A model generated the notes under the pieces. The model had not been told where the DNA came from. It saw nothing but the letters and a program-made list of their open reading frames with translations, and did no database searches. A stretch of DNA of 64,000 nucleotides. Source: Ruegeria conchae. GTDB lineage: Bacteria > Pseudomonadota > Alphaproteobacteria > Rhodobacterales > Rhodobacteraceae. Position numbers and translations under genes: made by a program. Below are positions 1 through 9,545 of the stretch, one piece after another (position 1 is the first letter of the stretch; each line of letters begins with the position of its first letter). The stretch is taken from the NCBI RefSeq assembly GCF_000192475.1, contig NZ_AEYW01000004.1:158239-222238 (forward strand), written 5' to 3'.

Positions 1-76
1 TTTTTTTGGCCGCGTCGGTGAAACCACCCTGGTCCACCACGTTGGAAAAGGCCTCCATTTCGGTCAGTCGATCCAT
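1..76 (-). CDS. LysR-family transcriptional regulator, N-terminal fragment
   Basis: Only the first 25 codons are inside the window; the gene runs off the left edge. The visible residues (MDRLTEMEAFSNVVDQG, then GFTDAAKK) are the start of a LysR winged helix-turn-helix: helix one, then the 'GxFTxAA' turn typical of the family. The sequence GGGGAACGAG just upstream on the minus strand is a usable ribosome site. The ligand and targets cannot be told. It is divergent from the DUF4399 gene at 305, with about 230 bases between them. Confidence 0.8.
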   Translation of the reverse strand, partial: MDRLTEMEAFSNVVDQGGFTDAAKK

Positions 77-304
77 TCTCGTTCCCCAGGTCTTCTGTTC
101 GTTGTCTCTTTATTGCGATCAATCTGGGCGAGAACTGGGCAGACATGAGATAATATCAGGGTTTTGATAGGGATCGTTTGCGACTGGGAAACGCCGAAGT
201 TGCCGTGCTGTAATTCCTAACACCCAACACAAATAACCGATATCTGGACTTTTTCTCTATCGTGCTATGATGAGAATGGCATTTTTGTGACCATGGAGGA
301 GATC
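77..304. promoter_or_regulatory. Divergent intergenic region (LysR gene / DUF4399 gene)
   Basis: This stretch is relatively AT-rich and holds no convincing reading frame. For the plus-strand gene, TATGAT at 266-271 could be a -10 box with a weak CTGGAC at 244-249 as -35 (16-base spacer). No clear LysR-type dyad was found. Confidence 0.35.
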
Positions 305-745
305 ATGAAAGCCCTATTTGCTGCTGCCGCCCTGTGCCTGTCCGCAACTCTCGCGTCGGCCGGGGGAGAAACGCCGTCAAACCCTGATGCCAGGGTTTAT
401 TTCGCAAATCTGACTGACGGAGACACCGTACAATCACCCGTCACGATCGTGTTTGGCCTAAGTGGGATGGGTGTTGCTCCTGCCGGAACCGAAAAGGAGA
501 ACACGGGCCACCATCACCTTCTGGTTGATCGTCCTCCGTTGGGGCAGGGTGAAGACGGCGCGGATGAACTGGCCTATGGGCTGCCCGCAGATGACAACCA
601 CATCCACTTTGGCGGCGGCCAGACCGAGGTCACGCTGGAATTGGGCCCGGGGGAACACACTTTGCAGCTTGTGTTGGGTGATGCGGGTCATGTACCCCAC
701 GCGACGCCAATCGTTTCAGAGGTGATTACAATCACTGTAGAGTAA
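305..745 (+). CDS. DUF4399 periplasmic protein
   Basis: The 146-residue product has a signal peptide at residues 1-20 (MKALFAAAALCL...LASA). The mature domain carries the DUF4399 pattern: an 'RVYFANLTDGDTVQSPVTIVFGLSGMGVAPAG' segment, then GHHHLLVD and DNHIHFGGGQTE histidine-rich motifs. The conserved histidines suggest a metal or small-ligand site, but no function is known for the family. The ATG at 305 is preferred over an in-frame GTG at 287 because GGAGGA lies just before it and the signal peptide begins there. It ends three bases before the convergent ArsR gene. Confidence 0.85.
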   Translation: MKALFAAAALCLSATLASAGGETPSNPDARVYFANLTDGDTVQSPVTIVFGLSGMGVAPAGTEKENTGHHHLLVDRPPLGQGEDGADELAYGLPADDNHIHFGGGQTEVTLELGPGEHTLQLVLGDAGHVPHATPIVSEVITITVE

Positions 746-748
746 TAG

Positions 749-1429
749 TTAAGCGCTGAATTGTGCGTCGAACTCAGTTTCTCCTGTTCGGGTAAAGCGG
801 ATGATGCGGCTGTCAGGTATACGCACTAGCCAGCCGATCTCTTCCATGCGGGTCAGCATGGCGCGGCCGAGTTTGCCGGCCAAATGCGTTTCCCGTTCGC
901 TCCAGTCTAGACAGGGGCGGCAAAGCGGTGCGCGGCTGCGGCCGAGTCCTTCCAGATCGATGCCAAAGCCGGTGCAGAATTGAGTGCCCTCTTCGGTCAG
1001 GTGAACCGCGTCTTCCGTTGTCTCAAGATATCCTTGTTTCTGCATGGCGGTGAACATCTGCACCCCACGGCTGCCCGCAAGATGGTTGTAGCAAACCCGT
1101 GCTGACCGCAATTCCGCATCTTTTGGTCCGGTCTGCGTTCGCAGATGGCCACGCCCTGCAGCCAGCCCCATAAGGTTTTCCAGCACATGCGCCACATCTT
1201 CTCCGGACAGTCCATAATATTTGTGCCGTCCCTGTCCACGCACCCGGACCAGGCTGCCTGCAAGCAGTTTTTTCAGGTGTGAGCTTGCGGTTTGGGGGCT
1301 GATCCCGGCCTCACGCGCCAGTTCGCCAGCCGTCAGCGCTTTGCCCGACATCAGTGCTGTTAACATATTGGCACGCGCAGGATCGCCAATCAGCGCCGCG
1401 ATCTGTGCAATATCCGGTCCGTCTCGCAT
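749..1429 (-). CDS. ArsR/SmtB-family transcriptional regulator
   Basis: The 226-residue product has an N-terminal ArsR winged helix (about residues 8-90; the recognition segment includes 'GISPQTASSHLKKL'). A second winged-helix-like C-terminal part follows, containing a CRPCLDW motif. Double-length ArsR regulators of this kind are common beside NIPSNAP genes. The effector is unknown: the two cysteines near residue 165 could bind metal or sense a thiol, but this is inference. It is divergent from the NIPSNAP gene, and a perfect palindrome at 1432-1447 sits right at its start codon, which argues for autorepression. Confidence 0.85.
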   Translation of the reverse strand: MRDGPDIAQIAALIGDPARANMLTALMSGKALTAGELAREAGISPQTASSHLKKLLAGSLVRVRGQGRHKYYGLSGEDVAHVLENLMGLAAGRGHLRTQTGPKDAELRSARVCYNHLAGSRGVQMFTAMQKQGYLETTEDAVHLTEEGTQFCTGFGIDLEGLGRSRAPLCRPCLDWSERETHLAGKLGRAMLTRMEEIGWLVRIPDSRIIRFTRTGETEFDAQFSA

Positions 1430-1431
1430 GC

Positions 1432-1447
1432 TTCGACCATAGTCGAA
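1432..1447. promoter_or_regulatory. Candidate ArsR operator, overlapping the arsR-type promoter
   Basis: The sequence TTCGAC-CATA-GTCGAA is a perfect 6-4-6 inverted repeat. On the minus strand, TTGGAT (1464-1459) and TATGGT (1441-1436) are 17 bases apart, so the palindrome overlaps the -10 box. The expected transcription start falls on the A of the ATG at 1429, implying a leaderless mRNA. Confidence 0.55.
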
Positions 1448-1501
1448 ACATAAGCCGCATCCAAGAGGTTATTCTTTGCCAATTATCAACTGGAGGCATC
1501 T

Positions 1502-1825
1502 ATGCTCACTTGTATAATCCAATACCAGATCGATCCGACGAAAAAAGAGCAGTTTCAGACCTATGCGCGCAATTGGGGACAGGCGATTCCGCGATGCGGG
1601 GCTGATCTGATCGGATATTTCGCACCGTACGAGGGGTCATCGACACTGGCTTATGGGATTTACAACATTCCTAACCTTGCTGAATACGAAGCCTACCGCG
1701 CGCGTTTGTCAGCCGATCCACTGGGGCAAGAGAATTATGCCTTTGCGCAAAAAGAACGCTTCATCACGCGCGAGGATCGGACCTGGCTCAGATGCGTCTC
1801 AACCCCGCATGGGGATGGCGCATGA
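1502..1825 (+). CDS. NIPSNAP family protein
   Basis: This 107-residue ferredoxin-like (dimeric alpha-beta barrel) protein has the NIPSNAP pattern: 'YQIDPTKKEQFQTYARNWGQAIPRCGADLIGYFAPYEG', 'ANxxYxIxNIPNLAEYEAYR' and 'FAQKERFITREDRTWLR' as recalled for the family. The biochemical role is unknown. GGAGG lies 6 bases before the ATG. The stop codon overlaps the next start (ATGA at 1822-1825), so it is translationally coupled to the ABM-domain gene. The divergent ArsR regulator probably controls both. Confidence 0.85.
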   Translation: MLTCIIQYQIDPTKKEQFQTYARNWGQAIPRCGADLIGYFAPYEGSSTLAYGIYNIPNLAEYEAYRARLSADPLGQENYAFAQKERFITREDRTWLRCVSTPHGDGA

Positions 1826-2160
1826 TTGCCGTAATTTTCGATGTCGAACCCGCCGATGCCGAAACCCAGACCTATCTGGACATCGCTGCCGACCTGCGCC
1901 CGCTGCTGGACCAGATCGAAGGCTTTATCTCGGTCGAGCGGTTTGAAAGCCTGTCAACACCGGGCAAATACTTGTCGCTGTCGTTCTGGCGGGATGAACA
2001 GGCCGTTGCCATCTGGCGCCAAACTGTCCGGCACCGGGCTGCACAAGGTCAAGGTCGCACCGGGTTGTTCAAGGATTATCGTCTGCGTGTGGCGTCCGTG
2101 ATCCGAGATTACAGTTTGAATGATCGCGAACAAGCACCGCGTTCAAGCGGCAGTGGGTAG
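1822..2160 (+). CDS. Antibiotic biosynthesis monooxygenase (ABM)-like domain protein
   Basis: The 112-residue product reads MIAVIFDVEPADAETQTYLDIAADLRPLLDQIEGFISVERFE and 'KYLSLSFWRDEQAVAIWR', the characteristic ABM / dimeric alpha-beta barrel signature. Such proteins act as monooxygenases or simply bind small aromatics; which applies here is unknown. The ATG at 1822 is chosen because it forms the 4-base overlap with the NIPSNAP gene. The 3' end overlaps the convergent gene at 2143 by 18 bases. Confidence 0.8.
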   Translation: MIAVIFDVEPADAETQTYLDIAADLRPLLDQIEGFISVERFESLSTPGKYLSLSFWRDEQAVAIWRQTVRHRAAQGQGRTGLFKDYRLRVASVIRDYSLNDREQAPRSSGSG

Positions 2161-2535
2161 AAGGAAAATACCACGCGCCAGATCAGAGTTCAGCCTGTCA
2201 TCTGCATACAAGCGCTCAAGAGCGTTCTTTGACATCAGCTCAGGATAGTCAGCGATAAAAGCCTCAAAACTATGGTTCGGACCTTGGGCCATACGTTCGG
2301 CAATCAGACTCATGAACGCGTACGTGATTGTCAGGTTGAATTTCCCTGGTGCACCGGCATTTGTCGCCAACGTGCGAATACCTTTGGCATAGATCGCAGC
2401 CGCGTCGATGAAATCGTATTTCCTCAGCAGGTCAAAGGCCACTTGCACATGCTGGGCATGCCCGAATTTCGTATTGTCGATCGTATGAGCTTCGAACGCC
2501 ACGGTGATGTCAGATACTTGGATTGTTTTGGTCAT
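2143..2535 (-). CDS. Conserved hypothetical protein
   Basis: The 130-residue protein has no signal peptide or membrane segment. It contains 'KFGHAQHVQVAFDLLRKYDF', 'GKFNLTITYAFMSLIAERM', 'FEAFIADYPELMSKNALERLY' and a final FLLP. I recall a widespread family with the same order (an F-x-H-x-x-H start, an 'xGKxxxTIT' middle and a 'PELL' end) but no established function. Paired histidines could bind metal. It is the second gene after the ribbon-helix-helix regulator with an ATGA overlap (2532-2535), so the two are made together. Confidence 0.75.
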   Translation of the reverse strand: MTKTIQVSDITVAFEAHTIDNTKFGHAQHVQVAFDLLRKYDFIDAAAIYAKGIRTLATNAGAPGKFNLTITYAFMSLIAERMAQGPNHSFEAFIADYPELMSKNALERLYADDRLNSDLARGIFLLPTAA

Positions 2536-2783
2536 TCCTTGGCCTCCGCGAATTTATGGCTGTGCTCCGCGGTCCAGTCCAGATCGTAGACCTCTTTCAA
2601 CTGACGGATCTTTTTCAGTGTCTGAGGCGTGAAAGGCGGCTTGTTCTCAAAACTGTGCAAGGCGATGCCCTCGATCAAGTCACCAACGGACATGTCCAGA
2701 GATTCCGCCAACCCTTTAAGGACTTTCAGCAGGCGTTTTTCGATTCGTATTCCGGTCTGGATGCGTTCGGGTTTTTCAATCAT
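2532..2783 (-). CDS. Ribbon-helix-helix-like small regulator
   Basis: The 83-residue product begins MIEKPERIQTGIRIEKRLLK, a beta-strand followed by helices, with a second helix 'SVGDLIEGIALHSFE'. This matches RHH DNA-binding proteins of the CopG/Arc type. Start choice is uncertain: an ATG at 2792 adds three residues and a longer frame reaches 2846. The predicted promoter (TTGACT at 2818-2813, weak -10 at 2795-2790) would put transcription start on the 2783 ATG. It is followed by an overlapping conserved hypothetical gene. Resemblance to antitoxins is only structural; the partner does not look like a known toxin. Confidence 0.65.
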   Translation of the reverse strand: MIEKPERIQTGIRIEKRLLKVLKGLAESLDMSVGDLIEGIALHSFENKPPFTPQTLKKIRQLKEVYDLDWTAEHSHKFAEAKE

Positions 2784-2789
2784 GGCGTA

Positions 2790-2812
2790 CATATGTACCA
2801 AGGTACCATATG
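2790..2812. promoter_or_regulatory. Inverted/direct repeat operator candidate at the RHH gene promoter
   Basis: The arms CATATG-TACC and GGTA-C-CATATG face each other around AA, a palindrome broken by one extra base. Read on the minus strand, it also holds two direct TGGTAC copies 8 bases apart. It lies between the TTGACT -35 box and the start codon, where RHH autorepressors usually bind. Confidence 0.5.
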
Positions 2813-2911
2813 AGTCAATATGGCCAAAGAAAAAGACCACCTCCAACGAAGCGGCCTGTTGGGGTCTGATTTGACAACCCTGCAGGTTGAAAATGCTCGC
2901 GCAACCGCTGG

Positions 2912-4984
<2,073 letters not shown>

Positions 4985-5076
4985 TCACCGTTGTCACGCG
5001 AAACCTAACGTCATTCCCTTTGCGTTTTGCGCAGTGCTTGCTACAGACGCTTAAAAGCATGTTCATGAGGCCGCAT

Positions 5077-5568
5077 ATGACCCCGGACCAGATAGCAACA
5101 CTTCCCTATCGCCCCTGTGTCGGGCTGATGCTGATGAATGCCGAAGGATTGATTTTTGTCGGTCAGCGTAACGACCGTCACAAAGACGCCTGGCAGATGC
5201 CTCAGGGCGGTGTGGACAAGGGCGAAGACCCGCGCGATGCCGCCCTACGCGAGCTTTGGGAAGAAACCGGCGTGACCGCAGATCTGGTCGAAATCATCGC
5301 CGAGACCGACGGCTGGCTTCCATATGACTTGCCGCATGACATTGTGCCCAAAATCTGGAAGGGCCGGTATCGCGGGCAGGAGCAGAAATGGTACCTGATG
5401 CGGTTTCTGGGGCAGGATGATCAGATCAATATCGCAACTGAACACCCCGAATTCACTCATTGGAAATGGCAGACACCGTCACGGCTCGTTGATGAAATCG
5501 TACCCTTCAAACGCGGCGTGTATGCGCGTGTGGTCGAGGTCTTTCGAGGACATTTGCCTGAGATTTGA
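5077..5568 (+). CDS. rppH: RNA pyrophosphohydrolase (Nudix)
   Basis: The 163-residue Nudix protein should remove pyrophosphate from 5'-triphosphate mRNAs to start decay, or cleave dinucleoside polyphosphates. The Nudix box is complete ([20 protein letters not shown] followed by TGV), and the N-terminal '[11 protein letters not shown]' and 'WQMPQGGVD' segments are those of the RppH/IalA group. The ATG at 5077 has GAGG at the right distance; an ATG at 5065 is the alternative. Confidence 0.9.
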   Translation: MTPDQIATLPYRPCVGLMLMNAEGLIFVGQRNDRHKDAWQMPQGGVDKGEDPRDAALRELWEETGVTADLVEIIAETDGWLPYDLPHDIVPKIWKGRYRGQEQKWYLMRFLGQDDQINIATEHPEFTHWKWQTPSRLVDEIVPFKRGVYARVVEVFRGHLPEI

Positions 5569-5680
5569 CCACAGTTCACTTCATTGAGTGCGTGTCGGTT
5601 TGCAGACAGTCAATCTCTCAAAGCGGAGCGGTACCGAAGGGTCTGAAGAATGGCCGATATGCGGAACAAAGCAGACTTTG

Positions 5681-5899
5681 TCATCCGCAACAACTATCGC
5701 CATTCTGGATCGGCGGGCAAGGCACGGTGGCATAGGAGCAGTAGACACAACAGTCCCCTTCCAACGGCTTCAAGACCGCTGCGCAAGACTTGCATTCATA
5801 GAACCACTGGCAAGCATCCGTCGGCATTATTTCGGTTTCGCTGTGACCGCATTTCGGGCACGTTAGGGTGCTTTCAAGCACTACAGTTTGCTCTGTCAT
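5681..5899 (-). CDS. GDCCVxC-domain protein of mercury loci
   Basis: The 72-residue protein has ten cysteines: CPKCGH, CQWFYECKSC, the signature GDCCVYCSY, VPCPPIQ and a C-terminal SCCG. This is the small 'GDCCVxC' protein often found next to merT/merP; some homologues use selenocysteine, but here all positions are plain cysteine codons. The motifs suggest binding of mercury or another thiophilic metal; the biochemical role is not established. It lies 4 bases after merT in the same direction, so both are driven from the MerR-type promoter. Confidence 0.85.
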   Translation of the reverse strand: MTEQTVVLESTLTCPKCGHSETEIMPTDACQWFYECKSCAAVLKPLEGDCCVYCSYATVPCPPIQNGDSCCG

Positions 5900-5903
5900 T
5901 GTC

Positions 5904-6227
5904 TCACATCTGCATTATCAGGTAGTCGTTGATCCGGGCCTCGTTAAAGACGACGACCCAAGCTAACGCGGTGATTGCGGTCGTCCCCGAAAGCCACCAT
6001 TTCAACTTTGTTAGGGAACCGCGCTGATAAGATACAAGCCACGATATAGCGACAAGCACCGTCGAAATCGCCAATACGTAGTTGCTTGCCGCCGCGATCT
6101 TTCCGAAAATGGCAAGCCAACTGCCTCCTAGTCCCATCAACATCATTGTCATGGGCAATACACAGCAAGTCGCGACGCCGAGTGCTGACAGTGATCCCAG
6201 ATAACTAACGCTAAGGTACTTCTGCAT
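5904..6227 (-). CDS. merT: Mercuric transporter MerT-like membrane protein
   Basis: The 107-residue protein has three hydrophobic segments (about 10-35, 45-65 and 82-102). The first helix carries the vicinal cysteine pair in 'VATCCVLPMTMM', the hallmark of MerT, which takes Hg(II) across the inner membrane. AAGGGA precedes the ATG. No merP or merA is nearby, so a reductase must lie elsewhere or the locus serves another purpose. It is divergent from merR. Confidence 0.85.
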   Translation of the reverse strand: MQKYLSVSYLGSLSALGVATCCVLPMTMMLMGLGGSWLAIFGKIAAASNYVLAISTVLVAISWLVSYQRGSLTKLKWWLSGTTAITALAWVVVFNEARINDYLIMQM

Positions 6228-6270
6228 TTCTTTCCCTTGACTAGTTGGAGTTGTCGAAGTTTCAGCCGCT

Positions 6271-6301
6271 TGTATAACTTCTGTAGTCGCTACAGGATCA
6301 A
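6271..6301 (-). promoter_or_regulatory. MerR-type promoter/operator for merT
   Basis: On the minus strand, TTGATC (6301-6296) and TATACA (6276-6271) are separated by exactly 19 bases, the over-long spacer typical of MerR-activated promoters. The spacer holds a perfect dyad CTGTAG-CGA-CTACAG (6281-6295). This matches the DNA-unwinding activation mechanism known for MerR. Confidence 0.85.
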
Positions 6302-6316
6302 GACGGGAAAACTCAC

Positions 6317-6706
6317 ATGTTTGCGATTGGGGAAGCATCCCGGCAAAGCGGTGTCGGCATTGAAACGATCCGCTACTACGAACGCGAAGGGATCGTGCCC
6401 AAACCAGAACGGGCACCTAATAACCGGCGGATGTACTCCGCGCACGATGTTGGAAGGCTTCGTTTCCTGAAGAAATGCCGTGATTTGGGCTTTCCACTAG
6501 CCGATACAAAGACGCTTCTCAGCCTGTCCGAAGGCGACGGAGAGGATTGCCGATCCGTAAAAGAGCTGGCTGAGCTTCATATCTTCAATGTGCGGGAAAA
6601 GATAAACGAACTGAAGCGATTGGAAGCGGCGCTGAACGAACTCACAGCCAACTGCGACAGCGGGAATGTCTCTTGCCCGATGCTCTCAAAACTGCGCACC
6701 GACTAG
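6317..6706 (+). CDS. merR: MerR-family mercury-responsive regulator
   Basis: The 129-residue product has the MerR winged helix (FAIGEASRQSGVGIETIRYY, then ER and 'GIVPKPER...NNRRMYSAHDVGRLRFLKKC'), a dimerisation helix and a metal loop. Cysteines occur at 'EDCRSVKE' near residue 75 and 'NCDSGNVSCPML' near residues 115-123, matching the three-cysteine Hg(II) site of MerR (Cys82, 117 and 126 in Tn501). It is transcribed away from merT and should bind the dyad at 6281-6295 both to repress itself and to switch on merT. Confidence 0.85.
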   Translation: MFAIGEASRQSGVGIETIRYYEREGIVPKPERAPNNRRMYSAHDVGRLRFLKKCRDLGFPLADTKTLLSLSEGDGEDCRSVKELAELHIFNVREKINELKRLEAALNELTANCDSGNVSCPMLSKLRTD

Positions 6707-6719
6707 TGTAACTTTGGGC

Positions 6720-7709
6720 TCAAAGCAGCCCTTTCCCCCGCAACAACTCAAGCATGTTTGCCTCCGGCCTTGGCCCGATATGGCTGATCACCTCCCGGGC
6801 GCAGACATTGCCGATCCGCGCGCAGGTCTCGTAATCGCGGCCTGTGGCCATACCGTACAGGAACCCGGCAGCAAACTGATCGCCTGCGCCGGTCGCGTCC
6901 ACCGGGATAACCTTTTCGACCGGTACGTCGATTCGCGCGTCGCCGTTCAATACGGTCACCCCGTCGCCAGACCGGGTGCAGACGACCAGAGGGCAAATCT
7001 CGGCTGTCTTGGCCAACGCCTCTTCCAGATCGTCGGTTTCGAATAGCGATTTGATCTCGGCCTCATTGCCGATCACGAAATCCAGCTCATTCTCGATCAG
7101 CAGCAGGAAGTCGACCCGGTGCCGTTCAACACAGAACGGATCGGAAATGGCGATGCCTGCCTTACCACCGCCCTTGTGGCAGTTGCGCGCAGCTTCCAAA
7201 AACGCCGCCTTGCCCTTTTCCTTGTCGAACAAATAACCTTCGAGGAACATGATTTGGCTGTTGCCTGCGACATCTTCCGAGACATCCTCAGACGACAGTT
7301 CAGAGGAGATACCCAGATAAGTATTCATCGACCGCTCACCATCCGGCGAGACAAAGATCATCGAGCGCGAGGTTGGCAGCTCGCCCCCCGGCACCGGCGG
7401 GTTCACGAAATCCACCCCATCCTCGTTCATCGCATCCGCATAGAACCGCCCCAGCGCATCATCATGCACCCGCCCGATAAACGCCGAATCCAGACCCAGT
7501 GCACCCGCACCCGCAATGGTATTTGCAACCGAACCGCCCGGTGTCTGCACCCGACCTTCCATCGAGGCATACAGCACTTCTCCGCGTTCCTGCTCGATCA
7601 GCTGCATGATGCCCTTTTCGATGCCCATCAGCTCAAGGAAACTGTCATCGGCCTGGGAAATGACGTCCACAACGGCGTTTCCGATGCCGGTCAGTTGGTA
7701 GGTCTTCAT
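6720..7709 (-). CDS. Adenosine kinase (PfkB family)
   Basis: The 329-residue protein has both PfkB signatures: the glycine-rich 'TPGGSVANTIAGAGALGL' near residues 56-73 and 'DATGAGDQFAAGF' (271-283) with catalytic Asp277. It phosphorylates a nucleoside or sugar; the close match to alphaproteobacterial adenosine kinases (AMP salvage) makes that the best call, though other PfkB substrates cannot be excluded. The start codon overlaps the end of nth by four bases (7706-7709). Confidence 0.85.
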   Translation of the reverse strand: MKTYQLTGIGNAVVDVISQADDSFLELMGIEKGIMQLIEQERGEVLYASMEGRVQTPGGSVANTIAGAGALGLDSAFIGRVHDDALGRFYADAMNEDGVDFVNPPVPGGELPTSRSMIFVSPDGERSMNTYLGISSELSSEDVSEDVAGNSQIMFLEGYLFDKEKGKAAFLEAARNCHKGGGKAGIAISDPFCVERHRVDFLLLIENELDFVIGNEAEIKSLFETDDLEEALAKTAEICPLVVCTRSGDGVTVLNGDARIDVPVEKVIPVDATGAGDQFAAGFLYGMATGRDYETCARIGNVCAREVISHIGPRPEANMLELLRGKGLL

Positions 7710-8350
7710 AGAGTCTTGTCCTCAAATTCGCAAAGATCGCGGATGATACAGGTCGGGCACTGCGGTTTGCGTGCCTTGCAGTGATAGCGGCCATGCAGAA
7801 TCAACCAATGATGCGCATGCAACTGGAAATCGGTCGGGATGTTATCTTCGATAGCGCGCTCAACCGCGTCCACATTCTTGCCCGGGCAAATACCGGTGCG
7901 GTTGCCAACGCGGAAGATGTGCGTGTCTACTGCCTGCGCCGGATACCGCCACCACATGTTCAGTACGACATTAGCGGTCTTGCGCCCCACACCCGGCAGC
8001 GATTGCAGCGCGGCGCGGGAGTTCGGCACCTCGCCTCCATAGTCCTCGACCAGAATTCGGCTCAGCTTGATCACATTCTTGGCTTTCTGACGGAACAGAC
8101 CGATGGTCTTGATATGTTCGATCAGACCCTCCTCGCCCAGATCCAGCATCTTTTGCGGGGTATCGGCGATCTTGAACAAGTCACGGGTGGCCTTGTTGAC
8201 GCCCGCATCGGTCGCCTGCGCCGACAGCGCGACGGCCACGACCAGCGTATAGACGTTCACATGCTCCAACTCGCCCTTGGGTTCAGGGTCGGCGTCGTGA
8301 AAACGCGTAAAGATCTCGCGGATCTTGTGGTATCCAAGTTGCTTGGCCAT
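7706..8350 (-). CDS. nth: Endonuclease III
   Basis: The 214-residue DNA glycosylase/AP lyase excises oxidised pyrimidines. The helix-hairpin-helix 'LPGVGRKTANVVL' supplies catalytic Lys124 and 'VDTHIFRVGNR' supplies Asp142. The C-terminal C191-x6-C198-x2-C201-x5-C207 pattern binds the 4Fe-4S cluster. AAGG sits upstream of the ATG at 8350; a longer frame to 8386 lacks support. It is translationally coupled to the adenosine kinase gene downstream. Confidence 0.95.
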   Translation of the reverse strand: MAKQLGYHKIREIFTRFHDADPEPKGELEHVNVYTLVVAVALSAQATDAGVNKATRDLFKIADTPQKMLDLGEEGLIEHIKTIGLFRQKAKNVIKLSRILVEDYGGEVPNSRAALQSLPGVGRKTANVVLNMWWRYPAQAVDTHIFRVGNRTGICPGKNVDAVERAIEDNIPTDFQLHAHHWLILHGRYHCKARKPQCPTCIIRDLCEFEDKTL

Positions 8351-8446
8351 CCGAGCCTTAATGCCCTGCCAGACAAGCGGTCGCAATTGAAAAGGTGCGT
8401 TTTGGTTTTGCTCAAGTGCGGGTCTTGGTCGATTTGTCCCTGTGCC

Positions 8447-9088
8447 TTACGTCTGCGGTCGGAAATCTACGCCCGCCGTTGCAAGTTGATTCCTGATCCC
8501 GTGCCATCGGCTCGGGTCAGCCACCAGAACGGCTGCCGGATCGATCTGAACCCGGTATCCTCGATTGAGCGCGCCCTGCGCGGTCTTGTTCACGCAATGA
8601 CACCCGTCCAACCCTGTCAGAACCAGCGTTCCGATCTGTTTTTCTTCCAGGAACTGCTCAAAAACCGACGAAGAAAAGGCGTCACCCACAGACTTTACAA
8701 ACTCGGCATCCGGATTCAGCGCGAGACGCGGATCCAATCCGATCCCGTCTGATTCTGCATTGCCACGCCCCTGATTGAACCAACCATTCAGCATGTTCGC
8801 CAGCCTCCCTTCGAATTCATGCCGAATGACGATCACGGGCCTACGAGACTGATGGGCGCTATCCGTCATCGACCGGATCGCCGATAAGGCGCCCTCGATC
8901 TGCGCGTCATCCCATGCGGACATCGAGGTAAAATCTGTTTGCATATCGATCACCAGCAGCGCCGTTTCAGGCCGCGATGCAAGGTTTATTTTGGGCCCGG
9001 TGGTCGGAGTTCCAATCTTTCGGATTTCCAGGAGTATATATAAAACGGCGATTACTATCCCGGTCGCTATGATCCAAAGGACGGACAT
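8447..9088 (-). CDS. Isochorismatase-family cysteine hydrolase with N-terminal membrane anchor
   Basis: The 213-residue protein starts with one transmembrane helix (SVLWIIATGIVIAVLYILLE) and continues as an isochorismatase fold: 'ALLVIDMQTDF' with the catalytic Asp, and 'LVLTGLDGCHCVNKTA' with the nucleophilic Cys. The substrate is unknown (nicotinamide, N-carbamoyl or similar amides are usual). Membrane anchoring is unusual for the family. The ATG at 9088 follows the MarR stop by one base, and AAGGAT is in place. Confidence 0.8.
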   Translation of the reverse strand: MSVLWIIATGIVIAVLYILLEIRKIGTPTTGPKINLASRPETALLVIDMQTDFTSMSAWDDAQIEGALSAIRSMTDSAHQSRRPVIVIRHEFEGRLANMLNGWFNQGRGNAESDGIGLDPRLALNPDAEFVKSVGDAFSSSVFEQFLEEKQIGTLVLTGLDGCHCVNKTAQGALNRGYRVQIDPAAVLVADPSRWHGIRNQLATAGVDFRPQT

Positions 9089-9089
9089 G

Positions 9090-9539
9090 TCAGGTATCCT
9101 TGGCGAGGTCTGCAAAGTACCGGGTCAGGGCAAGTTGAACCTTGTGGTAAGCGGCAAGCTCTGACGCAGAAAAATCCTGTGCAAAGCATGACAGCTTTGT
9201 CATCTCATCCGCTCTGATTGCCGTGATCGTCGCATCGCCCGAAGGGCTCAGTCGGTAGCAATGGGTGCCTGCACGTCTGGAATTGGGTTGGCTTTCGATC
9301 AGCTGTTCGCTCATCAGCTCTTTTAAGATGCGCGAGACATATTGCCGTTTCAGCTGCAGCTTGGCGCACAGCACCGGGGCGGTCGCGCCTGGAAATAGCG
9401 ATAGACCTTCCAGTAGGGCACGTTGTCCGACGGTCACGCCTTTGCGCTGGCTGCCCTGCTCAACGGCTGCCGTGATGTTCCGAAGCAATGGCCGGGCGGC
9501 CTGCACTGCCTGATAAAGCTGATCCAACCTGTGTTCCAT
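9090..9539 (-). CDS. MarR-like winged-helix regulator
   Basis: The 149-residue product reads as a winged helix (VGQRALLEGLSLFPGATAPV, LCAKLQLKRQYVSRILKELM, IESQPNSRRAGTHCYRLSPSG) flanked by dimerisation helices, typical of MarR. A longer frame opens at 9587 but runs through the palindromic promoter, so the ATG at 9539 is preferred. It is cotranscribed with the isochorismatase-like gene, which it probably controls. Confidence 0.8.
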   Translation of the reverse strand: MEHRLDQLYQAVQAARPLLRNITAAVEQGSQRKGVTVGQRALLEGLSLFPGATAPVLCAKLQLKRQYVSRILKELMSEQLIESQPNSRRAGTHCYRLSPSGDATITAIRADEMTKLSCFAQDFSASELAAYHKVQLALTRYFADLAKDT

Positions 9540-9545
9540 ACCTGA

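Noticed and set aside
2143..2846. RHH gene pair as a classical toxin-antitoxin system
   Set aside because: The second protein resembles a conserved hypothetical family rather than any RelE, PIN, MazF or HipA toxin; kept only as a hypothesis.
6228..6316. Missing merP or merA in the gap between merT and merR
   Set aside because: Only the 19-bp-spacer promoter is present; no reading frame fits.
7781..8752. A 323-codon plus-strand frame across nth
   Set aside because: Opposite a gene with every Nth catalytic residue; lacks a ribosome site.
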